A stretch of 64,000 bases of DNA from Paraescarpia echinospica (lineage: Eukaryota > Annelida > Polychaeta > Sabellida > Siboglinidae): NCBI GenBank assembly GCA_020002185.1, contig CM034531.1, forward strand, positions 87,814,046 through 87,878,045, given 5' to 3'. A model generated the notes under the pieces. It saw only the letters and a list, made by a program, of their open reading frames with translations, had not been told where the DNA came from and ran no database searches. Position numbers and translations under genes: made by a program. Shown piece after piece: positions 20,031 through 50,639 of this stretch. Each line of letters starts with the position of its first letter. The stretch's first letter is position 1.

Positions 20031-21962
20031 TCCCTTATACACCCACTATCTCGTTTCCCTTTCTTTTTGTTTTACAATACGTGTATGACTCGTCACGTAT
20101 TTCTTTGCTTACTCTCCTATCTTGCATTATCATAATTATGTTTTAGACACCAGGAGTGTCAAACATCACGCATGTCGTACGTGGCTATGTTGGATGTTTT
20201 TTATTTTCTTAATTAGCATTGTTTTTTCTCGTCATGTTAGTTCTTTCGGAGAAAATCGATGTAATAACTCCTAATATATACCAGTGTACAAAAGTTGCCA
20301 CAAAAGCAAAGCAGTACTTCATATACCCTAATACAATTGATGTCCAGTGTAGAGTGAAACCAAATGTACTTCATTTGGACACTTAAAGGGATTCTTTGAT
20401 AATTTTAATATCTTTGTAATGTACGCAATTATTAGGTAGTCCTGTTAATATGATTATTTCATGTAATTCATTGCCTTTGTTTCTTTAGAATTATGTTTTA
20501 CTAATCACTAATGACCCTGACAATATATAGAAAAAAAACACGTCTCGGTGCACGAAATCGCCGATGGCGAAGCCGATGTCATACTGAATGATTGGCATTG
20601 TTTTGTTGGAATATAAAAACTATGGAACTATCATGTTCCTTTTTTAGTAGGTACATCTGGCTATACATTTTGCAGTGACGTTTTAATGAAACGTTTAGAT
20701 AACAGAAACTTACAGAAGCCGAGAAACATTCAATAATGAAACAATATTATTTGCTCCATAAATCCAGCTGCTATTTCCATAACCAGTATAAATACTTTAT
20801 ACATCACTAAAGTAATTCACAGTATTAATATAGGATAGGATTGGATAGGATAGGTAGTTATGTACTTTCGCATCTACATTAAGTTTAATTTTAGTTTGAA
20901 AAATGTAGATATCTAAAGAGCATAACATTATTGTCGACAAAATATTAAAATATGTTGCATCAGTGTAAAAACATGTTTTATTTTGTACTGGGGGTGCAAT
21001 AATTATTTGTTTTGCCCATCATTTAGGGTAAAATATATTTAATTTGTTTCTGTCAAACTCCCGTTTCGATAAAAATAAAATGGCCATTGTACGATGGAAA
21101 TAAAGTTATAAAATTACAAAACTTTAAAACGCGTATTTTAAAACACTGTTTTTCAGTCATCATTGGTGTATTTAGCTCAAGAAGATCCCTAAAACATTGT
21201 GAATGTTGTGTAACATTTATATTTTATGAATTTTCAATTTTTTTTGTAAAAGCAACTTTGTCGACACCTTTTTATACCACACTTCCAATATAGTTCACTT
21301 AACACAAACTTCTTTCAACACATTTTGAAGAATATGCTGTAGAACACAATCCAAACATGATGAGCATAAGAAAGCATAAATATTATTATGTACTCCTATT
21401 TTGCAACATAATGACGAGATGATATGAGTTTGTGGCAGAACAATGTCAGACTTCTTCACTCCTGTGTCAGTTAATATGTTGCACTATTAATAGCACTGCT
21501 ATGCATTTTTATAAACAAAGTTATCAGATGCACACATCCATTTGAAACTTGAAGTGAGGTACAACTTCCCAGTAGATGTCGCACAGAACAGAATGTGGCA
21601 GAACAAAGTCAGACATCATCTTATGTCAGGTGATCCATTGTCCAATTAATGGCATTGTTAAGTAGAGGTCTTCAATTTCCTCTTTCCGTCAGCTCAGCTA
21701 TTTCCAACGTTCCTGCAAATAAACAAAGTTGAATTTAGGAAATTGAGCCTAAATATGAGTTAAATAACTCAAAACCGTGCATATAAATTCAGTTAATATA
21801 TTAGATTATGGGACTTATCACCAGGTGTACAGCTGGCTAAATGAAAAAGAAATACAAGAGAACATTGTTATGTTGATTCAGTCAGACTAAAATCCCAATC
21901 CATTACTATTGGTCAACTTTTAATTTGCTTCTACATAATTACCTATATGCATTGGTCATAAA

Positions 21963-22146
21963 CAGTGCACTCCAGATAACTCGAACTCACATAAGTGGAT
22001 TTTCGCTAAGTTAAGTAAATCTTTTCCTCGGTCCAGGACAAAGGTCCTCATAAGGGGAACTTCTGATAACTTTCTAGTTTTCAGAAATTCCATTTATCAG
22101 TATTGTCATGGGTCCCTGGAAGTTCGACCTTATCCAGAGTGCACTG
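21963..22146. mobile_element. pogo/Tigger-like MITE in copy 1
   Basis: The ends are CAGTGCACTCCAGATAACTC and, reversed, CAGTGCACTCTGGATAAGGT. A TA follows the right end. The ends resemble those of pogo/Tigger-type MITEs. The same MITE sits at the same place in copy 2, so it was inside the ancestor of both. Confidence 0.65.
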
Positions 22147-23153
22147 TATATTTTCCTTTATTTTTGCTCTAATAATTAATGTGTTGTATATAATTATACA
22201 TATGGGCCATTCTCGTGAAAAGTGTACAGTATCGGTAAAGTAACATGTCAAAAATAAATGTTTAATTTGTTTTTAGCGAGTACTTTTATTATCAAATGTG
22301 CTATTCACACGAAGCAGTGCAACTTGATCTGATCTATTATATATATATATATATATATATATTATATTCATGGATAAAAACTTATATATACTAGAGTGCA
22401 GATCTGCTGGTGTCGAAAATCCGTGCGTCGCAAAATTCCGTAGCAACATGGTATTGTGTACTTTTTAACAAACCTAAAACGTTTACACTGAATGATGACA
22501 TGCCATACAGGTTTAGTAACAATCGTAGTAAAACATTTTCATCTTTTTTCTTCTTTGTTATTGTGATTCTTGTTTCAATATTCATAAATTGAAAACAATA
22601 ACTATTTGTTTTATAAGTATGATAACTGAACTATTAGCCAGCAGGCACATTATTTTCATATTTCTGAATAGTTTTTTTATATATTTTTTTAATTTATTTA
22701 CTGGAAAGCCGGCCAGGAGGGGTTTATTTTGAAAAATTCATTCATGAACTTTTCATCATCCATGATGTTACTTCATTTAATGTATATCTTCTTTTCATTT
22801 GTTTTTTCGTTGTTGACAATGATTGCTACACCGACAACTATATATATAATAATGTTGGATTTAAGTGACATCATTACATACGACTTGTATGTTAGCGTAA
22901 GTAGTTTAAAAACGTATTTTAATTAATTTTTCTTTAACATGTTGGTATGTCCTAGAGTGGTACATAATTTTAAAACTTTTACTTATTGTTCTTTAAAATG
23001 TTGGTACATATTCAGTGTGGGGTGCAAACATCAGTTGCATGGTAAGGTTTTGGCGCCCTGGTATTGGAGTATAATGGGGCTGTTGAAAAATATGTTGTAC
23101 TTACGTAACCTCAGCACAAAAGCGTCTTCGTTATATTATGACTTAACAGTGTA

Positions 23154-23652
23154 TTGTCTGATTTGAAAGCTAATTACATTCAAGAAGCAATGGATGAAAT
23201 GCTAAGTAATTATACTGAATTAGACATGAGGCACTTGTTTGAAAACGAAGAGGTTGAAGTAAATCCTTTTAACCTAGCTGATATAAATAGTGATTATTAT
23301 GATGTTCATAATATTCTTCCCACTAAATTTTGCCATACCCGTTTTCAGCACAAAGTACTCCATCTCAACATACAAGGACTTTCATAAAACTTTGATCAAC
23401 TTAAAATATTACTGTTACAGCTATCATCTTTTTAAATTGCCTAATTATAATTTTATTTACAAGAATAGGAAATTTAAATCTAAAGGTGTTGTCGCGAAGT
23501 ATGTACGTGATAATATTCAGTATAATCACAGTAATGACCTTGATATCTTCGTGGAGGGGGAATTTGAATCTGTATTTATTGAATACAGCATTAATGGTCA
23601 AACCTATGTCGTTGGTGGAATATACCGGATCCCTAATTCAAATGTGTCTTGA
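23154..23652 (+). pseudogene. LINE endonuclease, N-terminal part
   Basis: The frame starts with SDLKANYIQEAMDEM and reaches FQHKVLHLNIQGLS, the entry motif of the endonuclease. After a frameshift it continues with KFKSKGVVAKYVRDNIQYN, ESVFIEYSINGQTYVVGGIY and RIPNSN. A stop at 23650 then interrupts the frame. Confidence 0.7.
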
Positions 23653-24183
23653 TCTATTCAAAGATATGACAAAATACTAAATAAGATTCAGCACTCAAAC
23701 CACCAGGTCATAATTGGCACTGATCAAAAATTTGACTACCTAAAAATTGACTCATATAAACGTTCATCTGACTTACTATACTTACACCTAGCTGCTAACA
23801 TCATTCCAACAATTGCCAAACCAACGCGTATCACCCATACATCCGCTACCCTTATTGATAACATATTATATAGTGATATATCTGATCACCTACCTATATT
23901 ATGTTTAATTGGCAAGCAGAAGCCTTGTAAAAAATCAAATGAGCCGTTAATATTCAAACATAGACCTATGTCTGACAAATCCATTGGTCATATAACATCT
24001 ACACTACGCGAAATTGATTGGACGTATTTACACCAGTTAGGTACATATAATGCGTTCAGGAAATTCACTAACAAACTTATATATGTTATTCAAACATTCG
24101 CGCCAGAGAAAATTGCTAAAATTAATCCCAAATACGTAATATGGAATGAGTGGATGACTAAAGGTCTATTAAAATGTCAGTAA
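23653..24183 (+). pseudogene. LINE endonuclease end and linker
   Basis: Continuing in broken frames it reads IIGTDQKFDYLKID, KPTRITHTSATLIDNI and SDHLPILCLIG, the typical end of an APE-type endonuclease (Asp/Asn and Ser-Asp-His). A linker follows with SDKSIGHITSTLREIDWTYL. Confidence 0.6.
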
Positions 24184-24974
24184 CATCAAACAAACTCTAT
24201 AGGAAATGTATCGGCAAATCTAAGACACATTCTACTTATATCCGTTATGTACATTATAGAAATATGTATAATAAACCGAAACAAATTGCCAAAATAACAT
24301 ACTATGCGAATGAGTTAAAAACATTTAAGAACGACTCTAAAAAAACTCGGAAATTACTTAGAACTATGATTGGGAAAAACAACGATAAATCAGGCATTTC
24401 GTCACACTTTAAATATAATACCGATATAATTAAGGACCCTCATCAAATTTCGAATATATTCTGTAATGTTTTTACTAATGTTGGTTCAAACCACGCAAAT
24501 GCAATCGCTCAACCTAAAGAGAAATTTACTAAATATCTTCAGAATTGTCCTAAACAAAATCCAGGAAATCTCTTCATGAGTCCGACCGATGTAAATAAAA
24601 TTAGGCAAATTATAATGTCTCTCCAACCTAAGGCCAGTTCTGGATATGACAATTTTAGTCCCTGCCTCATAACATTATTTGGTGAGCAAATAGCCTTACC
24701 AATAACTATTTTAATAAATAAATCAATAGGAGAGGGAATAGTGCCTGACGAAATAAAAATAGCAAAAATTATACCTGTTTATAAGTCTAAAGCTACTGAT
24801 GACTTTTCTAATTATAGACCAATATCTTTGTTACCTTCAATTTCTAAAATACTGGGGAAAGTTGTACATAGAAGAACTTATGATTTTATACAGAAAAACA
24901 ACATACTGAACAATAACCAATGTGGTGTTCGTGAGAAACATTCAACAACCAATGCTATTACCGTTTTTTACTAG
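24174..24974 (+). pseudogene. LINE reverse transcriptase, N-terminal part
   Basis: The frame of 266 residues contains KTRKLLRTMIGKNNDKSG, PKASSGYDNFSPCLIT, GIVPDEIKIAKIIPVYKS and NYRPISLLPSISKILGKVVH, the early blocks of LINE polymerases. A frameshift at about 24970 breaks it before the catalytic block. Confidence 0.75.
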
Positions 24975-26000
24975 TGACGTTATTAATGCACTAAAAAAAG
25001 AACTCGGTCCTTGCTGTTTTTCTGGATCTAAGTAAAGCATTCGATACTATCAACCACCAAATCCTATTACACAAACTTGAATATTACGGTATAAGGGGTA
25101 CTCCACTCAAATGGTTTAAGAGTTACCTTTCAAACAGGAAACAGTATGTTAAGTACAGTTCTAGTGACTCACTTCAGCAGGATGTCACACACGGTGTCCC
25201 ACAGGGGTCTATCCTCGGTCCGCTTTTGTTTATATTATATATTAATGTCCTTCCATTCTGTGTAAATATGTGCAAAACAATATTGTTTGCTGATGACACT
25301 ACTATATACAAAACTGGAAAAACAAATTAATGAAATATATAATGATATGAATAACGAACTTGAAATATTAGCTGACTGGTTTCGTATAAATAAACTATCT
25401 TTAAACATTTCTAAGACAAAATGCATGCTATTTTCTAGATCTCGTCCTGCTCAGAACGAGGAATTATTATTAGCTATAGCTTGATTGGCATGGACATATA
25501 AATGCATGCAAAAACAAGCTAACTAGTGCTTTATACATGATTAATAAAGTTATCCGCTACCTTCCAGTAGCTGCACTTAAAAAATTTATTACACTTTAGT
25601 TTACCCCTACTTGACATGCGGAATCATTTTGTGGGGATCCACATACAAAACACATATCGAAAAAGTATTCATTATGCAAAAAAATGTTCGTTCCATTCTT
25701 AAAACAAACTATTGGGAACATTCACATACCCTCATTACATGTTTAAATCGAATAAAATTGCATGATATTTATGAAATTGAAGTTGGAAAATTCATGTATA
25801 ATTATGTCCACGGTAGTTTGCCACATTCATTATCGGATATTTTTACATTTACCTATGACATTCACTTTTATAAAACAAGACAAACCTGTAATATACGTCC
25901 TATTATCAGTTCTACTCAAAGATCTTCGAACAGTTTGCTATGTAAAGGTCTGATGATGGGAATACAATTCCAACTGTTATACAAAATAAACCCAATTTAA
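24975..26000 (+). pseudogene. LINE reverse transcriptase core and C-terminus
   Basis: Split frames encode [40 protein letters not shown] and LFADDTTIYKTG (the FADD catalytic block, intact), then NELEILADWFRINKLSLNIS and, from 25611, TCGIILWGST and QKNVRSILKTNYWEHS. The copy has at least three frameshifts. It belongs to the Jockey/CR1/L2 assemblage; I cannot place it more precisely. Confidence 0.7.
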
Positions 26001-26482
26001 ATAGTTTTGTATTATCATTAAAGGCAAATGTTGTAAGGGGGTATGGTGTTCTAATTTCATTTCATTCCACCCCGAAACTTCTGACATATGTGGTTGATAT
26101 AATGTTATTCTACTTAGGTGTTATGCCATTGCTGAAGCTTGGCATAACCACATGTTTTTATTCTCGCTACATACATACATACATACAGACTACTTATGTG
26201 AACATTTATCATCTAATATTAATGTTATTAAATTGACATATATGTTCTATTGATTATAGCAACGTAACCAACACACTACACGTGAAATCATTGTTAATAA
26301 TAGTTATTTTGGGGATGACGGCGACTAGTGTAATCATTATCATCTTATATTGGAATAATTAAAACAAACTGGTTACAGCCTTAATTGGCACCGCTGTCAA
26401 CCTGGAATTGTATATCATTTTGTCAATTGTTTTACGGATTGTTTATATTTGTATGTATAATTTATACAATTCCAAATAAAAC

Positions 26483-26515
<33 letters not shown>

Positions 26516-27379
26516 GCTGTAGCATTAAAAACAGTTTGTGAACGTACGAATCTCAGATTTTTATGTTTTGGTTCAAATAAGTGAGGAAACGGGGACTGGA
26601 ATTTGGAAAGACAAGACACGTAGACACACATACCCAAATCCCAGATTTAGCCTTTAGGCAAACAAATTACATCCCCGACCAGGTTAATCATCTTGTTATG
26701 GTTGCATATACTGATATTTTAGTGTGCATTTTCGTTCACTGCATGTCAAATACCGGACAATGCAGTTTTACTAACTAGAAAGGCGAGACCCTTGCTTAAG
26801 CCTAAGGCTATGTTATTTACTGTAGTAGAGGCTCGACAACAAGTGCCAGTCCCAGCGCCGCGGCAGCTGACACCGACTGCATTCGTTCTAATTTTATTTA
26901 ATCGAAACGTTACTCGGCTGACTGCATTGGGAAGCAGGATAAACAAACTATGCATACGCTTCCTACACTTATAAAAATAGCTGTCAATATACATATGTCT
27001 ACAAATTGCTATTTTATAATGCCATTGTTTGAATCAACTCACCTCGAAATCAGACATGTTAACTGTGTGTGTGACATCAACGGTCTGTGTGTGTGGTTCA
27101 CTGCGTGTGCATGAATATTCATTATACACGGGATGCAGAATTAATCATTACGTGGCAACAAGCTCAAAATGATTCGCGTAAACACAACTGTTTATTGGCT
27201 TTTTGCGAAGATAACACCCAAATTATGCATAAACACGCAAGACATAAGTAGCAGAGAAAGCACTTATGGGAAATTAATCAGTTTTGATACGGTACACCTG
27301 GAATGTATATTAGCTTATAAAGAATCCCTTTAACATTGTACCGAGAAATGTATTTAACATAAGTATATTTATATAAACA

Positions 27380-27660
27380 CGCGCGCACACACATTAACAA
27401 ACACACACACAGACACACACTCACACACTCACACACTCACACACACACACCCACGCACACACACACGCATGCAGGCACTCTTCTCTGTCGCACACACTCA
27501 CTTTCCCACACGCACACATACACACGCGCGCGCGCGCGCACACACACACAAACACACCTCACACACTCACCCACTCACAAACTCACACACTCACACACTC
27601 ACACACTCACACACTCACACACTCACACACCCACACACTCACAAACACATACTCACTCAC
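27380..27660. repeat. CA-rich and CACACTCA tandem repeats
   Basis: Imperfect CA repeats with a short CG run at 27525-27540 lead into an 8 bp unit CACACTCA repeated through 27560-27640. There is no coding content. Confidence 0.95.
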
Positions 27661-28162
27661 TAATACAAACTTACACCAGCAAATAACTGTTTCGACAAAC
27701 GCCTTACCAATAATCCTGATACTGTCCACATCAAACTGCTGCAGAGTGTGTAACATAATAAATAATCCGAGCTTCGCAACGTCTACGTCCATCGTTGTGT
27801 TGCGCCCACTGCAACTGCAGAATACCCGCAACAAGCTCGGTCGCTCCGTGTCCACACGCTGCGGACTTTCAGCAAACCACCTTGAAATATCCTGTTAACT
27901 GTTGACCGAATGCGTGTTTAGTGCGTGTTTATTTAATGTCCTACGTCGAAGCACTTCTCGTTATGTGTTCTACGTTGTGAGTACATAGCAACAGTGACGT
28001 ACCTATGTCATAACACTATATGCTGGGTAAGCCAGAATGATGACGCTTTGCGACAGTATTTTAATTTTAATCACCACTCCTAATTATTATGAAAGCAACA
28101 TTATGTAATCCGTTTAAGATGTTAGACTGTTTTTTTTTTATACTGCAGCATTGCTTCTCCTC
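27661..28162. other. Unique spacer
   Basis: No gene was recognised. It separates the CA-rich and GT-rich repeats. Confidence 0.35.
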
Positions 28163-28168
28163 GTGTGT

Positions 28169-28216
<48 letters not shown>

Positions 28217-28530
28217 TGTACGTGTGTGAGTGTGTACGAGTGTGTGTTTGTATGTACGTATGTGTGTGCTTGCGTGCGTGCGTTCGTGCGTACGTATGTG
28301 TGAGCGTGTACGTGGGTGAGAGAGAGTGTGCGTGCGTGTATATGTGCGTGTGTGTGTCAGTGTGTGTGTGTGTCTGTGTGAGTGTTTTAGCGTGTGTGTA
28401 TATATGTGTGTGCGTGAGTGTCTGTGCGTTCGTGCGTGTGTAGGAACGTGTGTCTGTGTTTGTGTTTGTAGGTGTGTGTTTGTAAGTGCGTGTGCATGCG
28501 TGCGAGCGTGCGTGCGTGTCTTGTGTGTGT
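28163..28530. repeat. GT microsatellite
   Basis: (GT)n with interruptions, tapering into TGCGTGCG variants. The reading frames across it are low complexity. Confidence 0.95.
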
Positions 28531-28989
28531 CGTATAGTTGGACCTAATATAATTACAATCGAGCTAGCAAATGTATGTATTTCAAGAACTACACTTTCAG
28601 GAGTTCATCTACTATCCCTCGAAAGAAAGATAACTCTTTTATGTTTTTGACATTCCCTGTGGGTTAAGTGTTCTCAGTTAAAGGTTCCTACCGGAGGTGA
28701 GATATTTGTTCACAACGCCATGCGTGTACTGACTATTGTCTGAACTTTCTTCAACCGATCTGGTGAGGTAATTTACGCAACAATCTTTGAAAATAAGAAA
28801 ACCTGTTTATTTTGTTATATTAATGGCTACATAAACGTCAGATGGGAATACTTCGGGAAATCGTGTTCTGAGTATGTGTGTACTTTGTGTTATTTGGAGA
28901 AAGGGCATGTTAACTAGTAAGTACACGTTCATACAAAAATCAGGTAAATCTAACTCTAATCGAGCTAGCGTATATATGGAGGCATATGT
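28531..28989. other. Unique spacer
   Basis: AT-rich sequence with no recognised feature. Confidence 0.3.
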
Positions 28990-29745
28990 GAATGTGCGTA
29001 TGTATGTTTAATTGTATGTGTGTATGTACGTATGTGTGTATGTGGTACGTGTGTGTGTGTGTATGTTTGCGTAATTATGTATGTATGTATGCATGCATGC
29101 ATATATGCATGCATGCATTCATGTATATCTGTCTGTCCCTCTGTATGTTTGTTTTTGTGTGTGTGTCTCTCTGAATGTATATAATATATGTGTGTGTATG
29201 AGAGTGTGTATATGTATGCATTTATGTACGTATGTATGTATGTATGTTTGTATGTATATATGTATTTATGTATGCATGTATGTATGTATGTATGTATGTA
29301 TGTACGTATGTACGTATGTACGTCTGTATGTATGTACGTATGTACGTAAGTACGTATGTATGTATGTATGTATGTATGTATGTATGTATGTATGTATGTA
29401 TGTATGTATGTATGTATTTATTTATGTATGTATTTATGTATGTACGTATGTATGTATGTACGTATGTACGTCTGTACGTATGTAATTATGTACGTATGTA
29501 CGTATGTACGTATGTACGTATTTACGTATGTACGTATGTACGTATGTACGTATGTATGTATGTATGTATGTATGTATGCATGTATGTATGTATGTATGTA
29601 TGTATGTATGTATGCATGGATGCATGTATGTATGTATGTATGTATGATTGTATGTATGTATGCATGTATGAATGGATTTATGCATGTATGTGTGTGTACG
29701 TATGTGTGTATATACGCGTATATGTATGTATGTTTGCATGCATGA
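28990..29745. repeat. ATGT/ACGT tetranucleotide microsatellite
   Basis: Long ATGT runs are interspersed with ACGT variants (TACGTATG). The self-complementary ACGT blocks make a cruciform-prone tract. It lies about 370 bp beyond the GNMT stop codon, downstream of the polyA signals. The frames on both strands are artefacts of the repeat. Confidence 0.95.
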
Positions 29746-29828
29746 TAAGATTTTAATCTTCGACACACTGCTTCTCGGGCGCCAAATGTCAATGGATCAT
29801 TTACAAACCATCAGAAGAAAGGTATCAT

Positions 29829-29839
29829 TTTTATTTATT
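29829..29839 (-). promoter_or_regulatory. Candidate polyadenylation signals of GNMT
   Basis: On the minus strand two overlapping AATAAA hexamers occur here, about 280 bp beyond the stop codon. They are the nearest AATAAA downstream that I noticed. The cleavage site is not determined. Confidence 0.4.
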
Positions 29840-30117
29840 TTAAGATTTCATGTACCGGAAATATGTGCAAGTATTACAAATAGCAACATTGGTATTTACG
29901 TGCCTTCTAACCTCCATTGTATGTATGCATGCACATCTTGTATGCAACCCTGTTATGGTCCTTTGCGCACAGTTGATAGGAAATTATATTATATAGACGT
30001 CTAACATGTAAACCAGTTCTCATTCATGGAATGGTCTATCGTAAGTGCATTGTCACTATAGAAGTGTAACCAGTCCTCATTTCTCACACTTTTCTCCGTT
30101 GAATCATAAAGGTACGC

Positions 30118-48217
<18,100 letters not shown>

Positions 48218-48256
48218 CGTCTCGTTGTATAGTGATTTGTGAGATATGCGACGCGA

Positions 48257-48270
48257 GGGTATTTATACTG
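48257..48270 (-). promoter_or_regulatory. GNMT: TATA box of GNMT
   Basis: TATAAATA lies on the minus strand about 45 bp upstream of the ATG, inside a CpG-richer patch (48210-48340). An initiator-like TCACT lies about 30 bp downstream, near 48233. The spacing fits a TATA promoter with a very short 5' UTR, provided there is no upstream non-coding exon. Confidence 0.55.
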
Positions 48271-48559
48271 GTCGGCGAAGCAGCGGTGGGGTCTTGTTGC
48301 GCGAGAATATTTAGAGCGATTTTCACTTCACAGCGCGGGGTGTATGGTATGTTGATCGGATATAAAGAGACTAGCTTACACCCATCCGTGGAACAATAAG
48401 CCACTGGCTTACAATAGCCCGCTCTGTTGAATCGATTACCACTCAATTGTCTCAAATAGGAAAAGTCCCTAGAGAAAAGTGAACAGATGGAAAAACTTTG
48501 AAGTAAATAATTGTGAATAATTACCTATGTGTTTTCTGAAATACAACGCCAATTAGTAA

Positions 48560-49390
48560 GATTGGTAGGGCGGGTAGAACCATGGGTTGGGGTAGGTTGG
48601 AATGGTAGGGCGGACAGAACCATGGCTTGGGGAAGGTTAGGTTGGTAGGGTGGCTAGAACCATGGGTCGGCGTAGGTTGGGTTTGGTAGGGCGGTTGAAC
48701 CATGGGTTGGGTTGGGAAGGCGCGTAGAACCATGGGTTGGTATAGGGCTAGTTGGCAGGGCGGGTAAAACCATGGATTGGGTAAGTTGGTTTGGTAGGGC
48801 GGTACATCCATGGGTTGGGGTAAGTTGGCTTGGTAGGGCGGTAGAACAATTGGTCGGAGTAGGTTTGGTTGGTAGGGCGGGTAGAACCATGGGTTGGCGT
48901 AGGTTGGTTTGGTAGGGCGAGTAGAATCATTGGGTGGGGTATGTTGGGTTTGGTAGGCGGTAGAACCTCGGGTTGGGGGTAGGGCTGGTTGGTAGGGCGA
49001 ATATACCCATGGGATAGATTGGATTTGTTAGGGCGGTAGAACCTTGGGTTGGGGTAAGTTGGTTTGGTAGGGCGGTAAAACCACGGGTTGATGTTGGCCT
49101 GGTTGATAGGGCGGGTAGAACCATAGGTTGGGGTAGGTTGGTTGGTAAGACTGGTTTAACCATGAGTTTCGGTAAGTTGGTTTGGTAGGGCGGGTAGAAC
49201 CATTGGTTTGGGGTAGGTTGGCTGGTATGGCGAGTAGAACCATGGGTTGGGGTAAGCTTAGTTCGTAGGGCATGTAGAACCATTCTTTGGGGTAGATTGG
49301 TTAGTACGGCAGGTATAATAATTGGTTATGGTAGGTTGGTTGGTATGGTGGGTAAAACAATGGGTTGGGGTAGGTCTGGTATAGACACAA
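48560..49390. repeat. Minisatellite upstream of the GNMT promoter
   Basis: About 20 copies of a roughly 39-40 bp unit containing GGGTAGAACCATGGGTTGGG and GTAGGTTGGTTGGTAGGGC. The plus strand is G-rich, so G-quadruplexes are conceivable. The open frames on both strands (Pro/Thr-rich repeats) follow from the unit and are not supported as genes. It lies about 350-1170 bp upstream of the GNMT start. Confidence 0.9.
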
Positions 49391-49915
49391 ATCTCAGAAT
49401 AAGATAGGGAATTTCAAATTGAGGACCATGGGTGTTACCTAGAAAACCCCATATTAATATAACTTGACTATATGATTTGATTTCTGATGAGTGTTGACAC
49501 GTTAATATCACTACGATATATCTGGTGGCCAGGAGCCAAGGAAGGTGACAGAGTGCGCCGGATACGGCAGTGGCGATTCAGACCAGAGATGTCTGAACAT
49601 GTTTTTGGCCAGTGTCCCTACGACCAGTGCAATCGGAATCGTGTCAAAGCTGTGCGGGTGACATAAACTCAAGTGCTTTCGGTACATTCATTTGCATTTA
49701 GGCTATCCCGATGTGTATTTATTTATGGCTTAGTCATTTGTTTATCATTTGTGGGGGTTTCTCATTTATTGCCTTTTATGAATACTATGCTGTACAGCTT
49801 TAGTTAGAACATGTATATGATCATGGTCTCTACTGCATAGTGGGTCATATATTTTAACGTTGTCAACAAATCCACTTTGTGAACACGCCACTAATTAATA
49901 ACTCAGTTGCAAATA
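49391..49915. other. No gene seen
   Basis: Apart from a short frame at about 49540-49665 (CPYDQCNRNR), which I do not trust, nothing was recognised. Confidence 0.3.
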
Positions 49916-49919
49916 CTAT

Positions 49920-50050
49920 GATTTATATATATATATATACACATGTATATATACGATATATATATATATATGATATATATACATATATATATGTGTATAT
50001 ATATACATATACGTGTGTGTGTATGTGTGTATGTGTGTGTGTGTGTCCCA
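49920..50050. repeat. TA and GT microsatellite
   Basis: (TA)n with interruptions passes into (GT)n at about 50012-50046. Confidence 0.95.
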
Positions 50051-50593
50051 CTAAACAAATAAATAAGATACGGGTCCAAGAGTTGGACGACCCTTGTTCA
50101 TGTTTCGAATAGAGTACCAGTGATTAATGAACACTCGGGGAGAAGATTCACGTGTCAGTGACGTGCTTGGAAATTCCCGTGAATTATTTTGCAATGGAAA
50201 TCTTCCTCCCTCCCTCACTTTATTGATGCCTCACTCCCTATCTGTTTCCTTCCTCCCTCCCTTCCCCCCTCTCTCCCTTCCTCTCTATCCCCTTCCTCCC
50301 TTCCTCTCTCCTTCCTTCCCCTCCTTCCCTCCCGCTCTCATTCCGCATCCCTCCTTTCCTCACTCTCCCTTCCTCCTCCCACCCTCCCGCCCTCTTTCCT
50401 TCCTGCACATTTCCTTCCTCCCTCTCTCCTTCCACATATATCTCTTCCCCTCTCTCTTCTTCCTCATTCCTCCCTTTCTCCCTCTTTCCCTCCTCCTCCA
50501 TCCCTTCCTCCCTCTAACCTTCCGTATCCCCCCTCTCTCCCTTCCCCCTCTCTCCTTCCTCCTCCTGTGTGTGTGTGTGAGTGTGTGAGTGTG

Positions 50594-50639
<46 letters not shown>

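Larger units (their letters stand above)
22529..26514 (+). mobile_element. LINE (about 4 kb), inserted in transposon copy 1
   Basis: Copy 2 shows the empty site (AATCGTAG followed by CTGTAGC). The insert has a 5' region, an endonuclease, a reverse transcriptase, and a 3' end with a (CTA)n tail at about 26483-26514. It appears close to full length but has several frameshifts. The exact target duplication cannot be separated from the tail (TAG is shared). Confidence 0.8.
20387..27329. mobile_element. TTAA-flanked DNA transposon, copy 1 (split by a LINE)
   Basis: TTAA flanks the element at 20383-20386 and 27330-27333. The ends are AGGGATTCTTTGATAATTTT and, reversed, AGGGATTCTTTATAAGCTAA: a perfect 11 bp inverted repeat with weaker extension. 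The interior is collinear with copy 2 (44104-47401) apart from the LINE at 22529-26514. Without the LINE it is about 2.95 kb. No transposase frame is recognised, so both copies are probably non-autonomous. TTAA duplication suggests Kolobok or piggyBac. Confidence 0.8.

Noticed and set aside
27525..28530. CRISPR-like array
   Set aside because: The repeats are dinucleotide and octanucleotide tandem units without spacers.
29081..29766. Long Tyr/Val/Cys-Met frames on both strands
   Set aside because: Translation of an ATGT/ACGT microsatellite; periodic and open on both strands.
48521..49511. Pro-rich repeat proteins on the minus strand
   Set aside because: They are translations of the G-rich minisatellite in several frames, with no splice or start signals.
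49540..49665. Possible fucosyltransferase-like exon (CPYDQCNRNR)
   Set aside because: A short Cys-Pro pattern only, with no splice sites and a stop soon after.
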